This document shows, piece by piece, positions 28,219 to 40,800 of a stretch of DNA of 64,000 nt. The stretch spans positions 5,514,001 to 5,578,000 of the forward strand of contig JALIRH010000030.1 in assembly GCA_023055505.1 (NCBI GenBank). Direction: 5' to 3'. This DNA is from Callipepla californica brunnescens (taxonomy: Eukaryota > Chordata > Aves > Galliformes > Odontophoridae). The position numbers and the translations under genes are program-made. The notes beneath the pieces were generated by a model, which saw only the letters and a program-made list of their open reading frames with translations, had not been told where the DNA came from and ran no database searches. The first letter of the stretch is position 1. Every line of letters begins with the position of its first letter.

Positions 28219-28599
28219 ATAGGCTCCTTCTTTCTGTGTGTTCAGAAGTTGAGACAGAAAATGGGACCACTATGAGACTCATGAATCAATGGGAGGGTCT
28301 CCGGTAGTTGTGTGTGTAATCCAATCTTGTTAACGCGCTGTTAATGCACTACAGCGTATCTGTTGTATATCAATGAATATAGTCCTGCTGCTCTGTCGAT
28401 TCGAATCGCATACTGAGTTTGGATCCATCTGTGACAAATTGTCAAAGTCACGAAGGGCCACAGAAGGATGTAAGGAGAGAGGTGTTATGTGCAAAATGCC
28501 AGGTTTGGAAGCTGCATATGAAGGAAAGGAGAACAGAAATGGACAGGAACAGGGAACAGAAGCTAAATTTGCAATCAAAACTCTGAACGTGGATTAATA

Positions 28600-30396
28600 A
28601 ATCTTGGTTAAATAAAATAAATAAAGAAATAAGCATTAGCCCTTGGAATTCCCAGAGACACTGTTCATAATCATCCCCCTGCTGTTACCTTCCATCAGAA
28701 TGTAGCATTCCTGAAAGAAAATAAAATCATGGGAAATATTTCAGCTCCTGTACTGTCAAGATCAGCACAGAGCAGAAAACAGCTTCCCAGTTCCCACGTC
28801 TACCTCCTGAGGAATAGTAAGGCCTGAAGTCAGAACAAAGAGTGCCCAGAAGGCATCAGCCCCACCACTCCCAGGAAAAAGCTGATCTGTGAATGAATAA
28901 TGCCAGCCCGTCTGTGTACATTAATTCCAACTGGTCCTTAGGATATCTGGTAAAGTCTTTGTCACAAATACTGCAGCACAAATGTCAGAGCCAGCCCAGC
29001 TTGGATCTGGGAAGCTGTGCGTGCAGTTCAGGCAGCAAGGAGTGGAGATTTCGAGCAGTAATGGTACATATCATTGTGTGCCAGACTGAAAAGCCCATGT
29101 CTGTCTGGGTCCTGGGTGAGAACCTTAAGTCAGATGCTCACTCTGCACTTACAAATTGTCAGGAAAGATTGTTCCCACCCCCTGCAGAAACAGGGAGGCT
29201 GCAGAGCATGTGCTTGGTGCATCTGCTGTCCTCCCTGAAACAAAACAGACTGAAGTACAGCAGCACTGTATTTCTGCTACTGAGACAGGAATGGGTCAAA
29301 ATAAAACATAAGAATTGCGAAAAACCGTGGAAAGGGACGGACCTTGAGGAAGGACAATAAGGGGGCACTGATAGTGAGGAGCACCCTGATAGACTGCTGC
29401 ACTGGAACGAGCTGATACCACAAAACTGCAGATAAAACCCAAAAGAATATGGAGCAGCAACGCCAACTGCAGCGAGGTGAAAAGTGCACAGAGAGGAATA
29501 CCTACGGCCTTCATCTTCAGGACCCCCACCCATGACCACGAGGAGGCACAGCGCATGCCCACCCCACAAAATTCAAGGCAGGCCTTCCAGAAGTAACGTC
29601 TTGGTGTTAATTGTAATAATCAGTCCCAGTTCTCAGAAATATAATGACTATGAATGCTTTATGCTCTTAAATTTGCAGTCGCTTCTCCCTTCAGTGTGCA
29701 AGTCAGGTGGGGCTGTCCCCCTTGCACCCGGCATGTGAGCGCAGTGCTGAATAACCTTACCTGCCTTATCACCTCACTCTGGGTTATAGAGTTTGTTTCC
29801 GCAAGTCACTACAGCACGAGGTGGAAGATCTGAAATGAAAGCGTGCTCCACTGACAACGTGCTTGGGGCCCACTGCTGTGTGCTAAAGGCATCTGCAGCT
29901 GCCGGGACAGCCAGAACAAAACCCTTGGGACACGTTCGCACAGCAAAGACCGCCCAGTCCCCAGTACTTCAGGGGCTGACACAGTGGCAATTCCCCAGTT
30001 ATTAGAGGCTTTCCATTAAGATCCAAAAAAGAATGCACCAGGTATTTTAAAGCCTACAGGAATCCACGCGTGCAGAGCTGCGCAGCAAGGTCCTCTCGTG
30101 CGGTCCAGAGGGAGAACTGCAGTCCCAGCTGCGCTGTATCACAGAGGTACAAGCGGGCAGCAGAGCACGCTGACCTCCTGTGCTCACTTCCTCCCTGTCC
30201 CAGCTCCAAGCCCTTCGTGTGCCCCTCTCTGCCCAACCCGGGCTGCAACACGCCTGCAAAGGGTTCCTGCTGTCGTTGCAGCCCACCTGGCCCAGCAAAG
30301 CTGCCGTGCCGGGCAGCACATGGAGCCGGGACCAGGGTCCCACCCAGTGCTGCTGGCAGCGTGTGCTCCTCTGCACGAACCACGAAGGGCACCTAC
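28600..30396. other. First intron of copy C, no gene seen
   Basis: The stretch is largely shared with the introns of B (7140-8220) and D (47830-48850), but 29260-29700 is unlike the other copies and may be a separate insertion. I found no family signature in its open frames. Confidence 0.4.
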
Positions 30397-30670
30397 CTTG
30401 GGTGCAGAGCAGGCTGCTCCCAGCTCTGTTGCAGGCAACTGGGCTCCTTGGAGTCGCACAGAGCACAGGATGCCGAGTGCCCTCAGCCCGGAGCTGGCTG
30501 CAGGACGGCCTTGGTGCACCTCCTGCCACCGCGGTGCTGCCCGGATGGCTTCCAGCCAGGCTCTGGCTGCTTCAGCACAGGCTCAGGTGCCACAGCGAGC
30601 ACGCCCCGAGCCGGCTGCCAGGCCTCGGGCAGTTTCACTGCTCATTCTCAGCTCACATCTGCTCCCGGGG
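30397..30670 (-). promoter_or_regulatory. GC-rich non-coding first exon and promoter of copy C
   Basis: The minus-strand donor CACCCAAG|GTAGGTGCC ends the exon at 30397. Upstream lie a G-run tract at 30681-30698 (GGGG-A-GGG-A-GGG-A-GGGGG) and ATGCTAAT at 30731-30738. The intron to the ATG exon is about 2.7 kb. Confidence 0.6.
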
Positions 30671-31099
30671 GACAGGAGGAGGGGAGGGAGGGAGGGGGCA
30701 GTTAATGAAGGGTGTGGGCTGAGTTTTGTTATGCTAATGAAGCAGTGCTTTCTGCAGTGTCTTTGCTTCTTTGCTGGGAACATTTGCACATCCATGTGCT
30801 CAGGCATCGCGACATTCTCATTCTAGCTTTCCTTTAACACGTTTGAGCTGTCAGCACGGTTCAGCAAGAGGCAATCACCGGCTGCCCTGCTCTAGAGGAC
30901 AGCATCTCCCTGCAGCTGGCTGAGTTCTTGTCCTAACCACTTCTCCTGGTTTCTCTGTTAGGTCTTCTTTTGAAGGTGTGAGCATGGATAAAAACGCTGC
31001 TGTACGAGGGCCGGCTCTGATGTTCGCTGGTGTATATGTACAGACTGTATGCCTCCCAGGAGGAATTGCTCTCAGGGTACTTGGGAGTTTGTGTAGAGG

Positions 31100-32720
31100 A
31101 GATATAGCTTCGTTTTCATAGCAATAGGGATTAATACATTAGTTTAAGAACCGATATATTAGTATTGCAAAAAAAATGCATATGTGCTACTTCTGAAGAT
31201 TTCCATTCTGTACTGGGAACATAACTGAATTTTCTTTTCTGCCTCAATGGTTTTGCCTCAGAAGAAGCAACAAAAGTTCCCCCATTTTGTTGGTGAAAAT
31301 TGGTTATGACTTTCCCTGGGGGAATCTGGCGTACAACCATGCCTTGAGGGATTTGGCAGACTGCATTACCTAGCAATGTCAGGAGGGACAATTGTCCATC
31401 GTAAAGTGTATTAGATGGAAGTGTATTTAGATGAAAGTGTATTCAGACTGTTGTGATGGTTGCAGTTTCCACCAGCCAAGATAGATGAAGACTGGAATGA
31501 GAAACAATTGTGTCACCACCCCGTCCCTCCCGAAGCCGCACTTACTTTTTCACCATCCCTCTTTCAGTTCCCTGCACTATGATCAACACCAATTATTTCC
31601 TGTCTCTACTCCTTGTCCTTTCTTGCCTTTGCTTTCTCCATTTCCTCTCTGTTCCCTCCTGTGCCTTCCTTGGCTTTTGCCTTTCCCTAGCCTCCCTCTC
31701 TTTATTTTTTTCCCCAAAGTTTCATCATTAAAAATGGCTCAGCACGCTTTGGTCTTCCACGCATCTGTCGTGTCTACGAAAGTCCCCATTCTACAATTAT
31801 ATTTTGCCGTCTATTTGCTCCAACCAGTCTCGACTAATTATGGACTCTGGGGCCCCTGGTAAATACAAAAACCAAATTTCAGTATCCTCTCCAGCTCCAG
31901 AGGCTTCAATTGCTAACACTGGGATATTTGGTTTCTTAGATCTCTGCAGATAAGGACATTCTTGCTTCCAGTGTGTTCCTGCCCAAGCGCCAGGTAACAC
32001 AGCATTTCACAACAGGAGTTTGCAGTGTCTCTGCCCCAGGGTCTTTCTCTGAGCGCTCTGGGTACCGCCCAGGGAGGGACGGGGTGGTGACACAATTGTT
32101 TCTCTTTCCAGTCTTCACCTATCTTGGCTGGTGCAAACTGCAACCATCACAACAGTCTGAATACACTTTCATCTAAATACACTTTATGATGGACAGTTGT
32201 CCTTCCTCACATTGTTAGGTATTGGAGTCTGCCAAATCCCTCAAGGCATGGTTGTACACCAAATTCCTCCAGGGAGAGTCCTAACCAATTTCTCCTAACA
32301 AAATGGGAACTTTACTTGTTGTTTTTCCACAGACCCCAGCTTTCCACAAGTTATTTTTATCATTTGTCCAATCAACCAATGATTACAATTTTCAACAGGT
32401 TTTTTCTGCAGTTTCCCACAGCCAACTCCTCCATGTCTGGAATGTCTGGAATGTACAAACTGCCTTCACACACTCTAACACACACACTGCTGCAGCTACA
32501 AAAGTAAAAAGCAAAGCTTAACACACTCTGCAGACCTGCCACATACACACACCACAGAGAGAGAAAAAAATGACACACTTGGCACCCTCACAGTACTACT
32601 CACAGCCATGTTCACAGACAAGATCACAATGCCGGCAACCATAACACAACTCAGTTCCCAATAACCCTAGCTCTTCAGTTTCTCCTGGGGGTCTGGAATC
32701 TCTCAAGCACATTCTCACCA
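31100..32720. repeat. Inverted-repeat centre next to copy C
   Basis: 31450-31530 and 32060-32160 are reverse complements (shared CACAATTGTTTCTC and CCAAGATAG blocks) around the spacer 31540-32050. The spacer includes an uninterrupted version of the solo-LTR target at about 31910-31940. The second arm is cut at 32720 and joined to the middle of a first-exon block, so the unit is a broken palindrome. No gene is seen. Confidence 0.6.
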
Positions 32721-35056
32721 ACTTCACTGCTCATTCTCAGCTCACATCTGCTCCCGGGGGACAGGAGGAGGGGAGGGAGGGAGGGAGGGAGGGGGCAGTT
32801 AAAGAAGGGTGGGGACTGAGTTTTGTTATGCTAATGAAGCATTGCTTTCTGTTGTGTCTTTTCTTCCTTTGCTGGGGACATTTGCACCTCGGTTTCATCA
32901 GGTATTCCTACGTTCTTGTCCTTGCATTCCTTTTACTCCTCTCAGCCGTCAGCATGTCTCAGCAAGAAGCAGTCGCCCACTGCCCTGCTCTAGAGGACAG
33001 CATATCCCTGCAGCTGAGAGAGTTCTTGTCCTAACCACTTCTCCTGGTTTCTCTGTTAGGTCTTCTTTTGAAGGCGTGAGCATGCTTAAGCACACTGCTG
33101 TTATACGGCCTGCTCTGATGTTCACTGGTGTATATCTACAGAATTTAGGGCCACCCAGAAGGAACTGCTCTCAGGGTACTTGGGAGTTTGTGTACAGGTG
33201 ATATATGTTGGTTTCCTTAGCAATAGGGATTAATACATTAGTTTAAAAACCAGTATATTAGTATCGCAAAAAGAATGCATATGTGCTACTTGTAAAGCTT
33301 TCCATTTCAGCTTTTGTGGGTGAACAGTCTTGTTTTCCCTCAGGAATTCTGCACTGGGAACATAATTGAATTTTATTTTCTGCCTCAATGGTTTTGCCTC
33401 ACAAGAAGCACTGGAGTCACAATAGAATACTTTATTGCCTCAAAACGTGCAAGCACATTTTTCTCATGTTCCACATACATTGTTTTTAAAAGTGGCACAC
33501 TGTGGTCTCATAATTAATGGGAATCTTCCAAACCGGAAAAAAAGTGGATGCAAGTGACTCAGAGGTTTCAGGGATGAAGCTGAGGGTGAAATTAAACAAG
33601 TCAGTGGTCACTCGACCCTGATAACAACGTGGTGAGGTTGTGCTTGAGAGAAGCCCACCAAGAGAAAAGGGGTTTGAGTAGTACTTGAGAGATTCAGGAC
33701 CCCCCGGGCTCCACATCTTCCTGAAAGTAAGTTGGTGAGGGTGTGCTTGAGAGATTCCAGACCCCCAGGAGAAACTGAAGAGCTAGGGTTATTGGGAACT
33801 GAGTTGTGTTATGGTTGCCGGCATTGTGATCTTGTCTGTGAACATGGCTGTGAGTAGTACTGTGAGGGTGCCAAGTGTGTCATTTTTTTCTCTCTCTGTG
33901 GTGTGTGTATGTGGCAGGTCTGCAGAGTGTGTTAAGCTTTGCTTTTTACTTTTGTAGCTGCAGCAGTGTGTGCGTTACAGTGTGTGAAGGCAGTTTGTAC
34001 ATTCCAGACATTCCAGACATGGAGGAGTTGGCTGTGGGAAACTGCAGAGGAAACTTGTTGAAAATTGTAATCATTGGTAGATTGGACAAATGGTTAAAGT
34101 AACTTGTGGAAACCTGGGGTCTGTGGAAAAACAACAACCAAAGTTCCCATTTTGTTGGGAGAAATTGGTTAGGACTTTCCCTGGAGGAATTTGGTGCACA
34201 ACCATGCCTTGTGGGATTTGGCAGACTCCGTTACCTAGCAATGTGAGGAGGGACAATTGTCCATCATAAAGTGTATTTAGGTGAAAGTGTATTCAGACTG
34301 TTGTGATGGTTGCAGTTTGCACCAGCCAAGATAGGTGAAGACTGGAAAGAGAAACAATTGTGTCACCACCCCGTCCCTCCCTGGGCGGTACCCAGAGCGC
34401 TCAGAGAAAGACCCTGGTGCAGAGTCACTGCAAACTCCTGTTGTGAAATGCTGTGTTACCTTGCGGTTCGGCAGGAACACATTGGAAGCAAGAATGTCCT
34501 TGTCTGCAGAGATCCAGGAAACCCAATATCCCAGCGTCATGGTTTTATGATTTTTTGGTACTGGTATTCCACATCATGGCATCATGTGGTGCATTGGGAG
34601 TCAGGGAGAACTACATTCCCCAGAGGACTTTGCAATGCTTTGTATTTTTTTACGTGTTTTCCGCTCAGAGGGAACAGATAAAAACTCTCTGCGGTCACGG
34701 GACGTTCTCTCTTTCCTCTAGGATCGCTTAGGAGTGGGTGCTCGCTGCCGTCCGCCTTCAGCGTTAGCGTAAGGCCTTCGGTTTATCGGGCACTCACTCT
34801 CTCTCTCTCTCTCTTACTCATTTTGTTTGATTCACTGGGCTTAATTCCAAATTGTATTGCATTATATTGTGTTATTTACTTCCTGATGTCTTATTTAGTA
34901 AATTAGCTTTGCCCCCTCAGATCATTGCCGCTGTTTTGTTTTGGGGTTTATCTCCCTTTTTCCCTTTCCCCTTCCCCCTATCCGGGGTGTGGGCCTGTGG
35001 GTCTCCTTCCTCGGTTGTTGCGGGGCCGGGCCGAACCGGCTCACAAACCCCTGACA
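32721..35056 (+). repeat. Direct duplicate of 3378-5732
   Basis: The segment begins inside a GC-rich first-exon block (CTCACATCTGCTCCCGGGG), repeats the G-run tract (32770-32797), octamer (32828-32835) and the full flank, and ends exactly at the LTR 3' end. It includes the solo LTR, so duplication followed LTR insertion. The first exon itself is truncated, and no gene is attached. Confidence 0.75.
34535..35056 (+). mobile_element. Second copy of the solo LTR
   Basis: Starts CGTCATGG (first T mutated to C) after the same CCCAG flank, and ends CCCCTGACA at 35056. The right flank is not CCCAG but a CR1 fragment, so the 3' target copy was lost in a rearrangement whose breakpoint falls at the LTR edge. 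The CT run is shorter than in the 5178 copy. Confidence 0.8.
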
Positions 35057-36660
35057 CAACTGTCTGAGCTCTGCCACTCAGCCAGTTCTCAATCCACCTC
35101 ACTCTCCATTCATCTATCCCATACTTCCTGGGGCCTCATTACAAGGATGCTGTGGGAGACCGTGTGAAAACACTTTGCTAAAGTCCAGGTACACACCATC
35201 CACTAATCTCTATCCATATGCCCAACCACTGATAACTAGGTAGAAGTCCACCACGATGGTCAAGCATGATTTCCCCTTGGGGATACTGTGCTGACCACTC
35301 CCGAGGACCTTCTTCTCTTCCAATTGCTTGGAGATGACATCCAGAGCAAGTTGTTCTATCACCTTTCCAGGGACGGAGGTGAGGCTGACCAGCCTGTATT
35401 TTCACGGCTTGTTCTTCCTTCCCATTTTGAAGTCTGGCTATCCTCCAGTCTTCAAGCACCTCTCCCATTCTCCAAGATCTTTCAAAGATGAGAGAGTGTG
35501 GATTGATAGTCACCTGTTCCTCCAGCTACCTTCAGTTAATTTTGTTGGGGCCCACTGACCTGTGTGTATTGATTCTTTCCCCAGCCAATCTCTGACCATC
35601 TCCTCCTCATCCAAGGAGGATTCTGCCTGTCTCCAGACTCTCTTCGAATCACAGAATATTTTAGGTTGGAAGGGACCTTTAAGATCATCTAGTTTCAATA
35701 CCTGTGCTGTAGACATGGGCACCTCCCTTTCAAACAGGTTGCTCAAATCTCCATCCAGCCTGGCCTTGAAAAACTCCACAGAGGGGGCATCCACAGCCTC
35801 TCAGGGCAACCTTGCAGCTCCAACTGAGGGAAAAAGGAATGATGTACAGGAAGTGGAAGCAGCGTTGTTGTAGCCTGGGAAGAATACAGGGATGTCATCC
35901 GCTTGAGCAGAGATAAGATCAGGAATGCCAAGGCACAGATGGAGCTGAACTTGGCAACGGATGTATAAAATAACAAGGGGTTCTACACGAACAAGGCACA
36001 AAGAGACAGACCAAGGAGAGTGTTCCCCCTCTGATAAATGAAGATGGAGAACTGGCTTCCTCAGGTGTGGAAAATGCTGAGAAAGGGCTCAATAAGTGCT
36101 TTGCCTTCCTCTTCGCTTTTGGCCAGGCTCCTTTGTTTCTGCCAGAACACTGGTCCTACAGGTGTGGGTGAGAGGTCCAGATTCCATCCCATTATCACAG
36201 CGGAAAAAGTTGGAGCCAGTCTCTGACCACCTTCTCCTCAGCCTACATCAGTCCCATACATCAGTAACTTTTTCAAGTCAGGACAGATAACTGCACTTCT
36301 CTTTCATCTTCCTCCTATCAAAGTCAACACTGGAAATTCATCCTTGAGTGGCTGTTGTCCCATGACTTCTGGAGTTCAAGAGACATTTGGATAATGCCGT
36401 ACATAATGTCCTTTATCTTTTGGTTAGTCCTGAGATAGTCAGGACGTTGGTCTAGATGATCTCTGAAACTCACTTCCAACTGTAGTATATACATATATAT
36501 TTAATACAGTTGCACATATCCGTATTTATGCCAAACATTAAAGTCATTTTTTTGCTGCTATGTGAACATGCCTTATGAAAAATTAATCATGAGAACTCAT
36601 AGACAACCCTCAAAACTTCTATAAAGGAAGAGTTTTTTTATTACACACTTATTACACGGA
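35057..36660 (-). mobile_element. CR1 mosaic, inverted copy of 21840-23500
   Basis: 35057-35870 is the reverse complement of the CR1 RT/3' region at 22690-23490; 35870-36300 carries the opposed CR1 ORF2 piece; 36480-36660 is the AT-rich flank. Frames are broken throughout. Confidence 0.7.
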
Positions 36661-36716
36661 GATTTTCTTCTATATCTGTTTTGATTTTTACCTCGAATCT
36701 TGATCCAGGGGTTGAT

Positions 36717-37682
36717 TCAGTTTCCAACAAATGCATTTGCTACATCCAAAACACAGTGATATGTTTCTATTTCTCCACTTAACATATCCATGAGGGAGAC
36801 AGTGTTGGGTACGGCTGCGTGTATCGGCAGAGTGACTTTATTTAGTTCTCTGTAGTCTACCATCTTTCTCCATGTACCATCTGACTTCCTGACTGGCCAT
36901 ATGGGGGAGTTGTATGGGCTGTGTGCAGGTCTAATAATCCCTACTCTCTCCAAATCCTGCACAGCCTTGGTAATTTCTTCTTGCCCACCAGGGAGTTTAT
37001 ATTGTTTTGTATTTGTTATCTGGCGGGGTTGTGGCAAACAAATAGGCTCCATTTCTGCATGGCCCCTTAAAATTGCCTGCACCGCCCGGATACTAATACA
37101 TCTTCCCTTATTCTGAACTCTCCCACAGTGGTCTGGAGAGTCAGACCCCACAAAATGTCTATCCCCAATATGTACTCTGGAACTGGGGCAATAGATACCT
37201 TGTACTCCCGAGGTGGAAGACACCCAACCCCCAGTTTCAACCACGTTTGGGTTACGGGGATCATTTGCCCCCCGAACCCACCTATCATAGCCTTAGTGCC
37301 CAGGAATTTATTTGGGTCCCCATAGATGATGGATGTTTCTGCCCCAGTATCTACCAGCGCCATCACTCGTTGTACATTCTTCCTTGACCAATGAGTAGTT
37401 AATTCAACATAGGGTCTCTGGTCTCCTGTAGAGACCCTAGTCCTGGGGAATTTTGGCTCCTCTGTCATGCCATCAGCTCTGCAATCCCCAAGTCTTTTTC
37501 CTCTGACGGCTCGACTGTGGCTGCCCGGGCCACCTGAGGAGGTTTACGTTTTTTCGATGGCACCATGAAATCTTCCAGATTCCATGTGTCTTGTGGAATG
37601 TGTTCTATAAATCAAATTCCTTCCCTTTTTGGGGGGAGGACTGGAATCTTTGACTATTGGGCAACTCTTTCCATAGTTGTAG
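36717..37682 (-). pseudogene. ERV-L gag 3' end, protease and N-terminal reverse transcriptase
   Basis: Minus-strand order: the gag C-terminal tail (37682-37470, broken by small shifts and ending TGA near 37468), then protease (ALVDTGAETSIIYG active site, GGFGGQ flap, EYILGIDIL; 37468-37067), then RT N-terminus in a shifted frame (YKLPGGQEEITKAVQDLERV, SPYNSPIWPVRK, MVDYRELNKVT, LDVANAF; 37050-36720). It stops before the YxDD region. The upstream gag is cut by the tRNA-Trp ERV LTR at 37683. It shows the gag-protease junction that the pol-less copies have lost. Confidence 0.75.
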
Positions 37683-38049
37683 TGTGGAGAGTATAGTTGA
37701 AACCTGGCTTGCAGAGAAAGGCCACGGGGACCAGCTGCAGCAGCTTGAGCGAAAACATGATGAGGCACTGTCCAATTACAGACAAGGGCACGGTATCCTT
37801 GCCGCAAAATGAAGGTGGTAGGAGTAAAGATTTAAGAAAGCAGTGACCAATGAAACTTCTGCTTAACCACAAGAATGTACAATAATAACTTTTGCTCACT
37901 TATATCACTAACCTATTAGGAGCTCGGATTTTGCAGTATGTATGAACTTCATTACCACTACTATAAATGTACACAGCTTTCTGAGTTGAGACCAATTGAT
38001 CATACTGGTCGTGTCTTTGTCTCCCGCCGACTTCGTTGAAGTTCCGAGA
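37683..38049 (+). repeat. 5' LTR of the tRNA-Trp ERV
   Basis: Begins TGTGGAGAGTATAGTTGAAA, has a TATAAAT box at about 37970, and ends at TTCCGAG next to the PBS. Compared with the 3' LTR it lacks the five bases that create ATTAAA (CTGAGTTGAG against CTGATTAAAGTTGAG), so its own polyA signal is damaged. Confidence 0.8.
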
Positions 38050-38051
38050 AT

Positions 38052-38069
38052 TGGTGACCCCGACATGAT
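38052..38069 (+). other. Primer binding site, tRNA-Trp type
   Basis: TGGTGACCCCGACATGAT lies 2-3 bases after the LTR. It matches the 3' end complement of tRNA-Trp used by alpharetroviruses, with one difference (CAT for CGT). Confidence 0.8.
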
Positions 38070-38424
38070 GCGAATGGCTGCCCAAGATCCGTCGGAACAA
38101 GCTGGATGGAGCGGCATTAGTTAGTTTCGGGTCCCTAAGCAGCGGGGACGGCGAAAGCACTAAGAGTGGTGTCACGCTTTGATAGCGAAAACACCCTGGA
38201 AAAGTGGTGCCGTGCTTCGACAGCGAAAGCACTCCAACAGAAAAGGAGCTGCCGCACTTCAAAAGCAAAAGCACTGCCGACACTGAAGAGTGCCGCGCCT
38301 CAGGACTCTGAAACCATGAGCTGAGCTCCACCTGAGGGCTCGCAGAGCTCCAACAAATTGAGTACCTGACCGATATGGGCTGCCGGACCTTGCAAGGCTG
38401 CAACGGTGTGCACCGGATATAGGT

Positions 38425-38955
38425 ATGGAAAGGCAAGCAGCTTATCAATTATTTTCTCGATTTTTAGAGAAACGGAGGGTTAAGGGCATAGATGTTAGAA
38501 AGGAACTTCAGAGACTCTTAATATACGGGCAGAATCTAAGCATATTTACTAACTCTCACTTAGTTCATGATTTGAACGAATGGCGAAGGTTTGATTATTT
38601 TGAAAAGAATGCTCCTTCTGAGAAGGACTTAGTTGCAATTATTTCCCGGTTAGAGTGGGAGGGGGAGGTTAAGATCCCCCAAGACATTCTTGACCACCAG
38701 AGGTGGGATGATCTCACTGCTGCTCTCGCAGAACATGTTATGAGTGCTCAGGAGGGTGAGTCTGAGCTAAAAATGTGGGGACTGATACTAGGTGTACTAA
38801 AAGCTGCTAGAGAAGAGGGAAAATTATTGATGGAAGCTTGTCAGCTTTTAGAAATTATTAACGTGAGCGGGGGTGAGAATCCTGACCTTGGAGGCCCCGG
38901 TGGGGGTGGTGGAGACGGCAGGGGCCTGGGAGCAGTTGTTAATTGCAGGAACTGA
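38425..38955 (+). pseudogene. ERV gag N-terminus (matrix-like), truncated
   Basis: A 176-codon frame from ATG 38425 (MERQAAYQLFSRFLEK) with a helical, charged matrix-like region, then a glycine-rich segment (GGPGGGGGDGRG) and a stop. It resembles matrix regions of betaretrovirus-like avian ERVs in general pattern only. The leader 38070-38424 contains repeated GAAAGCACT units. Confidence 0.55.
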
Positions 38956-39840
38956 GAAGGTACAGCACCGGCTGAACAGACTACACCATGGAAGACGGTT
39001 GCAGAGAAGATAGTGCCGGCTGAACCGACTGTGTCACCAACAGTGGCTGAGGGAAAGATGGTGCCGGCAGAACTGATCATATCCAGCTTGAAATAGGGAA
39101 AAGAACAAGATAGTGGATGCCTGCTGCCACTCATTAACTGTCCATCGCCATATATAGGCTCTGCAGACAAAGCTTTGTATCCTTCATCCTTATCTAAGTT
39201 ACATTCCTTGGCTCAGGGGAGTCAAGGTGGTGACATGGGGAGTGAACGGGTGAATGACTTACATGGGTTGGATCAGCTTGCCGCTCCCCTGGGGAGGAGT
39301 CGGAATAAAGGTCTGCCCGGATTGGACAAGGGGTGGAGTTGGCCATCTTCGGTTACACCCAGGGGTTGGCTGTTTCCGCCCATGCCCGCTAACGAGGGGA
39401 ACTTCCCGACTTTGCCTGTTCCTGGGAGCGATAGTGCGAACAGTAATCTAGAGAAGCAGGGATTACACTTAGGGGGCCCTGGTAGGGGGGTGCTGACAGA
39501 CTGGGGTCGGATTAGATCTAGCTTGTCGGAGAAAGGCATGATCTCAGAAGTCTTTTCAGTAATAATGGGCAACAACGGGCCAGAGTGGGTACCCCTTGAT
39601 GTTAAAGGTGTCACACGCTTGGTGGACTGTGCAAAAAAAAAAAAAAAAAAAGAGGGTTGAGATCACCCCTCACTTTAAAATGTATTGGAGGCTCTGGTCC
39701 CACTCAGTGTGCCCTGGGATCCGGGATCTGCCTTATCAGGGGTTACCTGACAACTGCTGGAGCCCAGCACAACTGCCAACTATGCAAATAAAGGAGAGAG
39801 GCTTTGATCATGTCAGTGATGGATGGATTTGCATTCTTTA
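38956..39840 (+). pseudogene. Decayed gag continuation with internal A run
   Basis: After the stop the frames go on with proline/serine-rich sequence, and 39175-39660 has a frame ending FSVIMGNNGPEWVPLDVKGV, which looks like the start of a capsid domain. A run of about 20 A (39632-39651) interrupts it. No cysteine-knuckle or protease motif follows. Confidence 0.45.
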
Positions 39841-40380
39841 GGGATTGTAAAACTTTCTAGCAGTCCGCACTTGCATTTTTTTTTACAGCTAATGGCTTAG
39901 GTGGGTCATCAAATGTAACTTGGGCTTGGCAGTCCGCTGCTTGATTGATAGAAATGAGTCATCAGACAAATTAATATCAGTATTTGCGGGTCATGAGAAG
40001 GTTGTTGTGTGTTTCTTCTATTTCAATAGTAGATTAAGTGTGAATTAGATAGCATCTGTTGTTACCAACGTTGAAGTCTACAGAAATAGTACTTTTAATG
40101 TATTAAGACTGCACGGTTATGATGTTATCAGTCTTTCAATTACATCTTTTCTAATCTGCACAGACAAAACCTGGAAAAGAATTCCAAGCAAAGGGATAAC
40201 CCTACACTATAGAATGATTCTCTCTCATCCACTAGGCAAAAAAAAAAAAGGGGGGGGGGGGGGAGGAGGAGGAGAGAATGCATTACTTGAGACAAAAAGC
40301 ACACACTATCTTACTTCAATTCAGCATATGATTCTAACAGAGAATGCTTGAATATTGCCCAATAGATATTTAAGCTCACT
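39841..40380 (+). other. No gene seen; homopolymer A then G tract
   Basis: AT-rich sequence without motifs. 40240-40275 is an A run followed by a G run and GGA repeats, which may be a polypurine tract just upstream of an LTR-like TGCATTACTTGAGAC at 40279. Confidence 0.35.
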
Positions 40381-40399
40381 GATTCTTTTAATTAGCACA

Positions 40400-40800
40400 C
40401 ATATTAGGAACCTAAAGGCCCCTGCGCTGGGTAATTCCTGTGCAGAGACCTGTAGCTTCGAACTCTAAATTCGGTAAACGAGCGAAAGAAACTGCAGTAC
40501 CCAGTAATTTTGGTGCATGAAGGCCCGAACAAAGACTCAGGATTGAGTAAGTATTTGCGTGAATCTATTCGGTGGGGGGAGGTATCCCGGAGCACGCCTG
40601 ACTGAGACGTCCCGTAGGGGCGAAGCGAGTGCAAACCCTCTAGGAGTGCAGTTTCCATTGCCTGCAAGGGCATGGGTCACGACCGAGGGGCGCAAGTGTG
40701 TGTGTGAGTGTGAGAGTGCTCCGGAAGATGGGACAGAGGCCGAGTAAGCCCTCTGACCCCATGGGTGGCTTGCAGGTAAAGCTACCAGACATACCACTAT
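40400..40800 (+). promoter_or_regulatory. Possible second retroviral leader with gag start and splice donor
   Basis: GC-rich sequence reaches ATGGGACAGAGGCCG at 40728 (MGQRPSKPSD, an N-terminal Gly suited to myristoylation) and 48 bases later CAG|GTAAAG at about 40775, a good splice donor. A possible acceptor, TTTGCAAGCAG, is near 40882. A TGGTGCATGAAGGCCCGAA stretch near 40512 sits where a PBS could be, but I cannot match it to a tRNA. The frame stops soon after the donor. The segment would be foreign to the tRNA-Trp ERV gag. Confidence 0.35.
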
